DNA of 64,000 bases from the NCBI GenBank assembly GCA_029204225.1, contig CM055095.1:60282540-60346539 (forward strand), given 5' to 3'. Within the stretch, counting starts at the first letter, position 1, and each line of letters starts with the position of its first letter. Origin of the DNA: Diphasiastrum complanatum (Eukaryota > Streptophyta > Lycopodiopsida > Lycopodiales > Lycopodiaceae). Positions 58,529 through 64,000 of the stretch are shown one piece after another. Under the pieces are notes generated by a model that worked only from the letters and a program-made list of their open reading frames with translations, did not search any database and was not told where the DNA came from. The position numbers and the translations under genes are program-made.

Positions 58529-58818
58529 CCTCACTACATGATTCTAGTCTAAGCATACCAATCAAAGCAACAACACAAGGGAACGGGTGGTGGATAAACC
58601 AACCCAACCAAACCTAGATGGTACGGATCTAGCCCCCAAGCTATGGATCAATCAGAATCATGGAAAGAGAAATGCATGTAGCTACCAATACCAGAATTAA
58701 TTATGACCATGTACACATAAGGGCCCCAATTCCCTTATAGTCGCAATTAACTTACAAGTTGTTGGTCTACCGGTCCCTAGAGTGGACACGCTACCCGAGA
58801 CCAGTCATGGGCATGACA
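58528..58818 (-). mobile_element. 3' LTR of a Ty3-gypsy element, copy 2 (with internal deletion)
   Basis: Closely matches 26010-26496 but jumps from ACCAGAAT to TAATTATGACCATG near 58690, losing the piece equivalent to about 26195-26370. Start TGTCATGCCC and PPT AAGGGGGGAATAA lie on the minus strand at the high end. Confidence 0.65.
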
Positions 58819-58829
58819 TTATTCCCCCC

Positions 58830-59105
58830 TTATTCAAGTTCTATCCTCAGAACTTAAAAGTGAGAAAGTTCCTCCTTCACGAAATCCATGGAAATACTAT
58901 CCCATCTCTTATTTGGGATATCCAACGGATGCAACAATCTTCCGGCCTTATGGCATTCAACTTTATTCAACTGGCATTAGTCACACTTGACCACATAAGA
59001 TTCTACAAAGGGCTTGAGTTTTGGCCAATAAAAGTCCCTTCATACCAAATCTAATGTACGATGTATGTCGGGATGTCCTGCGCATGGTGAGTCATGACAT
59101 TCAAC
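58830..59105 (-). pseudogene. Ty3-gypsy integrase fragment, copy 2
   Basis: Same HHCC region as 26509-26800. Here the frame runs on through KPFVESYVVKCD, but the next codon of the CX2C pair is TAA. Copy 1 has that codon as Gln but a 2-base loss just before. The two copies therefore decayed independently after duplication. 59106-59397 below ORF U is AT-rich with no gene. Confidence 0.85.
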
Positions 59106-59397
59106 ATTGTATCAGTTAATTTTGGACTTTGGCAATTTTTTCAAAAATGGATTTGAGAATTTGAGACAATGTTCATTTACAAAAATTCGATAATTTAGCA
59201 GTATGTGAACCACGTTTGAATTGGGTATGACATGATTGTGTTATGTAAAACACATGCATACACAAATATTATAAAACTTCTCATAAACATATCATATGTC
59301 AAAAACCTTTTCAAATCAATTAAAAAGTATATAACATTCATCAAAAAATGACACATTAATAGTATATCGATAGTCACAATAGTGCGACCGATGCTAT

Positions 59398-60547
59398 TCA
59401 TGAGCTCTGCCACACAATATGACATTCTATATAAGCACACAAACCAACTTGGAGCACAAAAGGATTCGATAATGCTGCTAACACCTCGCCAATGCTTTGC
59501 TTTCTTTTTGTGATTGGCTTACATGACACAAAATGTTTTGCCGATTTTTCACTATCTCCGAGACACAATCTCAAGAGTTTAAATTTGTCTTGCACACACT
59601 AGCTGACATCATTCGGGGACTCACCATTGTAAAGAACAAACAAAACAGGCTGCAAGTTTGGAATAGTTATATTATTCTCTTTCAATGGAGGTGTCAGCTC
59701 GTAGTAACCCTCAAAAACAGAACAACATACATCATGCATTGCTTTGATGCTTGATTTGATACCCTCTTTCCTGTTGTGATCCAGAAAGAGAACAATCACA
59801 CAGACATTGTGTTTTGGCGTGAGAGTTGTCAAACAATGGCAGACCATTGACAAAATGTAATTGAAGTCTAAAGACTCAAAGTTATCAAATATATACAATG
59901 TGGGATGCTCCCACAACGAAGAAGGAAGTGTCATGAAACTTGAGTCTTCAACTCCACAACAGATGGCCTCCTCATTTTTTGAAGTTTTTACTTTGTAGAA
60001 GAACCTCCATTTGGTGCTACTAGAGGTCCCAGTTTCGTGCTTAGTATTGTGGACGACAAGATATTTTTGTTTAATATTTTCTGCAGCTACTCTCAAGGGA
60101 ATAGGTATAACACCAATCAATTTTGAAGTTATACCTTTGCCTTTTCCATAGTGTGCTCTAACCCAATTCCGACAAAAAGTCGGGTCGATGATTTATGAGA
60201 GTTGTGTCATGCTCTCTTTATTGTAGTCCACATCTGAAGGCAAGTCTTCTTCTGTAGTGCAAATTCTGTACAACACTTTGTGCAACCATCTCACGAATCA
60301 TAAGAAGAACTCCTTCATCAATGTATTTTTCTCTATTTTTTCTTCCAAAATACAATTCTCCATTTACAAGCTTCTTTAGGATACGATTGCACATGGCGTT
60401 CGGCATATACCTCAAACATCTGAACTTCAAATCTTCCATTTCATTTTCAACATATGCATTTTCGAATACATGTCTTGAGCATGGCTTAATTTGAACAACA
60501 TACCACCAATCTTTGTTTAATCGATCTGGTTGAAAAAATACCTGCAC
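59398..60547 (-). pseudogene. CACTA-linked unknown ORF 'U', copy C, joined to DUF4216
   Basis: From 60547 the frame reads FFQPDRLNKDWWYVVQIKP, the end of a DUF4216 domain, and runs without a break into VENEMEDLKFRCLRYMPNAM and the ORF U sequence. A shift near 60225 and stops near 60195 follow. 60120-59599 continues (KWRFFYKVKTSKNEEAICCG, HPTLYIFDNFESLDFNYILS), then a stop after NDVS (59600) and the last part 59595-59398. It shows that ORF U is the C-terminal extension of a CACTA protein or sits directly behind it. Confidence 0.7.
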
Positions 60548-61055
60548 ATTTAGCTATGTTAGGATTAGATATTTGTTATGCTCACATTTTAATTCACAAT
60601 AGATAGATGTAATGAAAAAGTAGTGTAGATGACTAATATAACATTGATCACAATTGACAAAAAGAAAAAATGTGAAATTCATACACACCTATTCACAATG
60701 ACGAGGCAACACCAATGTGTCTGAAAAGTCCATGCTTAATGTCTTGGTTGAATCGATAGCAAAAAATCCACTACGATCTTTTTTTACAGTTGCATTTGAC
60801 ACTCTATAGTTGATTTTGAACCATTTCACGTCAAACAACAAATATACCCATTTCACCAAAACACACCTCATATATGGCTTGTATGGTTCCTGCATACTCA
60901 AGCTCTCCATAAATTGGACTTTGATCTCGAGCACTACTCCGACTTTCTTGATGGAAGTAAGCCATGACACCACAATCATAAGTTCGTCGTTTCATATCAA
61001 TTGATTCAATGCGATGATGACGACCATATGCCCACATTGCACTATAGTCAATCAT
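60548..61055 (-). pseudogene. CACTA DUF4216 region with intron
   Basis: 61055-60831 reads RRTYDCGVMAYFHQESRSSA and ELEYAGTIQAIYEVCF. After a shift 60979-60689 gives LLFDVKWFKINYRVSN, KKDRSGFFAIDSTKTLSMDF and DTLVLPRHC, matching the usual DUF4216 order (GVxV..., YYGxLxEIxxLxY, LFKCxWxD, FILAxQAxQVFY). A GT..AG intron of about 150 bases (roughly 60541-60696, donor ambiguous) joins it to FFQPDRLNKDWWYVV. Confidence 0.75.
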
Positions 61056-61650
61056 CGTACAAATTAGAATTGTTCACTTAAAAAAAATAGAGTTATAGAC
61101 AAACCTTCCAATGACATCCTCTTGCAAATTCCCATTCTGTGTCAGATATGAATTGTCCCTTTGATCTTACTTGTTGGAGTGTATCAACCATCCGGTCTAT
61201 AGTGCATTGGTTGGGCAATGGCTCAAGATCATGTGAAGGTGTAGCTCGACCTCTACGCCTATTGCGTCGGTGTCGATTTCTAGTCAATACTCTCTTTTTT
61301 TTTCTTCATATAATTCCAACCATTTATCCATTACTCCTAAATTATATAGCATGAAGGTTGAAATTTTTTCTCTCAAAATAGGTGTCATTTATTTAAGAGT
61401 ACCCATACCTTGAGGTTTTTCACCTTCACCTCATTGCTTTCCTCATCATGCCAGTGTCGTGGAGCAGATAGATCTATTTGAAACAAAACTTCGGTAACAT
61501 AAAATAGAGATTCTTGCACTAACCATCCCTCTGACATGCTTCCCTCTGGCCTTGCCTTCTAACGCACAAAATCTTTCAACACTTTCATGAATCTCTCCAA
61601 GAAAAACATCCACCAACATAAAACTTTAACACATCAATGAGAACATTCTG
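61056..61650 (-). pseudogene. CACTA interior between DUF4218 and DUF4216
   Basis: A short Arg-rich frame at 61287-61093 (TRNRHRRNRRRGRATPSHDL, CTIDRMVDTLQQVRSKGQFI) and stop-rich text lie between the two CACTA domains. It may include introns. No separate gene is visible. Confidence 0.4.
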
Positions 61651-61893
61651 TTATTTATATTTTGAAAGAATTATACTACATTTATTGAAACCACTAAAAT
61701 CAAATTCAAGTGTATTATACCTTGAGTCCACAGGACCAATAATACCAACTTCTTGGACCAGGTGCACAAGCAGATGCACCTGTATGTCTAGGATAGAAGT
61801 TGGAAAATCCCTCTCAAGCATACATACAGCCTCCACCATATCTTCTTGTTTTGTTTGCACGTCTATCTCACGAATCTCTTGCCACACATCCAT
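61651..61893 (-). pseudogene. CACTA DUF4218 fragment
   Basis: The frame reads AVCMLERDFPTSILDIQVHL, then LVHLVQEVGIIGPVDSRY. This matches the core of DUF4218 in plant CACTA proteins (LCxLExxFPPSFFDVMVHL.xHLxxEVxxxGPVxxRW). Confidence 0.85.
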
Positions 61894-62134
61894 CTACATC
61901 ATGTTTGTAGTATAACTAGATTTTAGTACATTCATATTATTTTATCAAACTTGTATTAGAAAAAAAACACGCAATTTCATAAGATATCGATGTAAACAAA
62001 AAAAATTAAGTACCTGACAATGGATGCTAATTTGTAAATGGCATCACAAAGTTGATCAGTGAGACAACCACGAATGCACGTTGGAAATATGTACTCGACC
62101 ATCTTCAGAATCATGAGATTTTAGACCATGGAGT

Positions 62135-64000
62135 TTTCCTTCAGCTGTGAATGATGTTTGTAGTGAATGAGCAAAACTTGTTGGGTGTTCTCATCTCGCA
62201 AATGACTGACCGTACGTACTTATACTTTTCTTTCGTAAGAATTTAAGGGGCTCTTGGAATACTATAGGTACATCCATCAGTACATAATTTTGGCCAATAC
62301 TCTTTTTTTGTTTTTGATTCTTGTAGATCATGCCTGGCAAAAATATTGTCTTTGGTGCCCACCAAGTGTTTCCATATTGATTCACCCACATTTTTGAATA
62401 TGTGCATAGGATCAAGCAAGTGATCAAAAGGTTATTCCAATATGGTAAACAATGAAAGATGGATAGTCTTTTCATACCATCGATTGACTTAGTCTCGGAT
62501 TCAATCCAAAGTTTGTGCCAATCTACCACGAACATTCTCTTTGGAGGCATTCTTGTCTCTGATCTTCCTCCAAAGCCTCTTCTATGAGCATTTCTGAATG
62601 GATGATTTTCATCATGCAAGTACGTGCGATGATTTTCATACACAACTTTGTTTAAATGACGTGATGGCGAGCATCAATATTTGGTCCACAAATGAGACAC
62701 GCGTGATATCCAGAAGTTGTAAAACCTAAAAGAATCAAATCCAATTCGTGTTATAAATAGAATCCTTATAAAGAATAAATATTGCATGCATAAAAAATAA
62801 ATATACAAACATTACAAGTGATTTCATTTTATAGTCACCTGAACAATCGTCCAATCCTGGATAGTCATGCATAGTCCACATTAAAATCGCACGCAACAAA
62901 AATGTTTTGTCTTGAAGTGGATGTGAGATGTCATATGCTTGGACTCCCTTCCATAGTAGTTCCAGTTCTTCAATAAAGTAGATATCCATATTTTTTACGT
63001 TATGTTTTCCAGGAATTAGAATTGCTAGCATGATATGTCCTTTTTTAATGCTTAGCCAAGGTGGAATGTTATAGTTGACCAACACCAGTGGCCAAGTAGA
63101 CCACGTGCTTGACATTTTTCCAAAGGGGTTAACCCCGTCTGTTGCAAATCTTATATTTCTTGTTTCACTTGCGAAACATGGATATTCTTTGTCAATGTGT
63201 TTCCATGCAGGAGAGTCTGAGGGTACTCTCATGATCTCATCCAAAGAACGATGACTAGCATGCCAATTCACAAGTTCTGCAAGAGACTTGCAACGAAACC
63301 ATCGTTGCAATCATGGGATTATTGGAAAGTGTCGTAACACCTTGCATGGGATAGTGGTCCCTTGTAAGTCATCTCGATATCGAGGAGTATTGCATATAGG
63401 ACAAGTTTTAACCCTCGATACTCACCACGATATAAGATGCAATCTTTTGGACAAGCATGATGCAATGTATAGTGCATTCCCAATGCACTCAACATTTTTC
63501 ATGCCTCACCTCTTGTCTCCAACATAGTGTTTCCTTCTGGGAGTAGTTTGTGCAATAACTTGTACATAATGAAATTAATTTTCATAATATAAAATAAAAG
63601 ATCATTAACCCAACTAAAACATTTGATTTGAACAACACATCTATTAAATTCTTTAAAAAAATCTCAATCTTATTTACCCAAATAAGGATGTAACACTTGT
63701 ATCACTCCATTTATTTTTTGCTTGGAGGTTTAATATAAGCAACGAAGCGGCCAAACAAGATGTCTTTGCTCCAGGATATAATGGTGTGTTTGATTCTTCT
63801 CTCAATTTTTTTTCCTCGGCACTAATAAATGATTCACTATCATGTTCAGTGCGTTCTTCCACATCATGATGCTCATAGATGTTATATGAATAGATTCCAT
63901 GGAAAGATCTATGTGAGGTGTGGTGGAGTGAGTGATGTGCGAAATGGAAAGATGCATAACTTCCACATCATCAGGTGTGTAGTGACTAGTGACATCATTA
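62135..64000 (-). pseudogene. CACTA tnp2 transposase, 5' end beyond the window
   Basis: The N-terminal part at 63862-63674 reads NTPLYPGAKTSCLAASLLIL and NKWSDTSVTSLFG. 63540-63300 has LGMHYTLHHACPKDCILYRG in shifting frames. 63310-62735 is a 191-codon stretch with WKHIDKEYPCFASETRNIRF, ATDGVNPFGKMSSTWSTWPL, YNIPPWLSIKKGHIMLAIL and WTMHDYPGLDDCSG. The 62643-62191 frame has FRNAHRRGFGGRSETRMPPK and YWNNLLI, then a frameshift near 62415. Tail pieces near 62135-62190 include GKLHGLKSHDSEDG. tnp2 cuts and pastes CACTA elements. A GT-AG intron lies near 62880-62735. Stops and shifts indicate a dead copy. Confidence 0.92.

Overview
The window looks like nuclear DNA of a land plant with a large, repeat-filled genome. 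It carries Ty1-copia and Ty3-gypsy elements with plant-type primer-binding sites (iMet-tRNA and Asp-tRNA types), CACTA (En/Spm) transposons with plant-style tnp2, DUF4218 and DUF4216 regions, a tRNA-derived SINE, and fragments of kelch/F-box-type genes. A non-seed plant such as a fern is plausible because of an unusual reverse transcriptase with a restriction-endonuclease-like tail and the style of the F-box/kelch fragments. That is a low-confidence inference. I see no intact host gene, no bacterial or organellar operon and no CRISPR array. Almost every coding stretch is a decayed transposon or a captured gene fragment.

Layout. 0-8 kb: degenerate minisatellite arrays (1-1020 and, inverted, 6050-7620) flank a gypsy gag remnant with a zinc knuckle, a copia reverse-transcriptase remnant, LTR pieces and a coiled-coil ORF remnant. 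8-10 kb: a diverged copy of a non-coding LTR element (called LARD here). 10.5-13.2 kb: a CACTA fragment interrupted by a GC-rich foldback element. 13.8-17.96 kb: a promoter-like start of a truncated gene, then a decayed copia element on the minus strand. 17.97-19.63 kb: LARD fragment. 20.2-21.8 kb: CT tract, MITE and an F-box/kelch pseudogene. 22.5-25.8 kb: a minus-strand copia with gag and protease but no recognisable pol. 25.85-30 kb: CT tract, gypsy LTR and integrase piece, a CACTA-linked unknown ORF, and a captured FCP1-like phosphatase fragment. 32.3-34 kb: poly-G and a long inverted repeat bracketed by GA/CT tracts. 34.18-38.17 kb: the complete 4-kb LARD. 38.2-39 kb: a captured Tudor-like fragment.

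39.3-55.9 kb is framed by ends of one Athila/Tat-like gypsy lineage on the minus strand (5' LTR and Asp-tRNA PBS near 55.3-55.9 kb; pol 45.9-43.4 kb; an extra ORF 42.5-39.5 kb; PPT and LTR start near 39.4 kb). Between these pieces sit an inverted gag, a copia 5' end, an F-box/kelch pseudogene, a SINE, an unusual non-LTR reverse transcriptase and a LARD fragment. 55.9-58.3 kb holds the LARD-free paralogue of the 34/38-kb site and a MITE split by a 1.16-kb solo LTR. 58.4-64 kb is a second copy of the 25.85-28.48 kb block that continues into a nearly complete, decayed CACTA transposase running off the window.

The most interesting unexplained items are: the extra ORF downstream of the gypsy integrase; clusters of a short GGCGAAGGTT motif in two non-coding parts of that element; a CACTA-linked ORF of unknown function present three times; the reverse transcriptase with the endonuclease-like tail; the long CT-bracketed inverted repeat; and a recurring short sequence placed just upstream of several CT tracts. 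All relationships come from reading the sequence by eye; no database search was possible.
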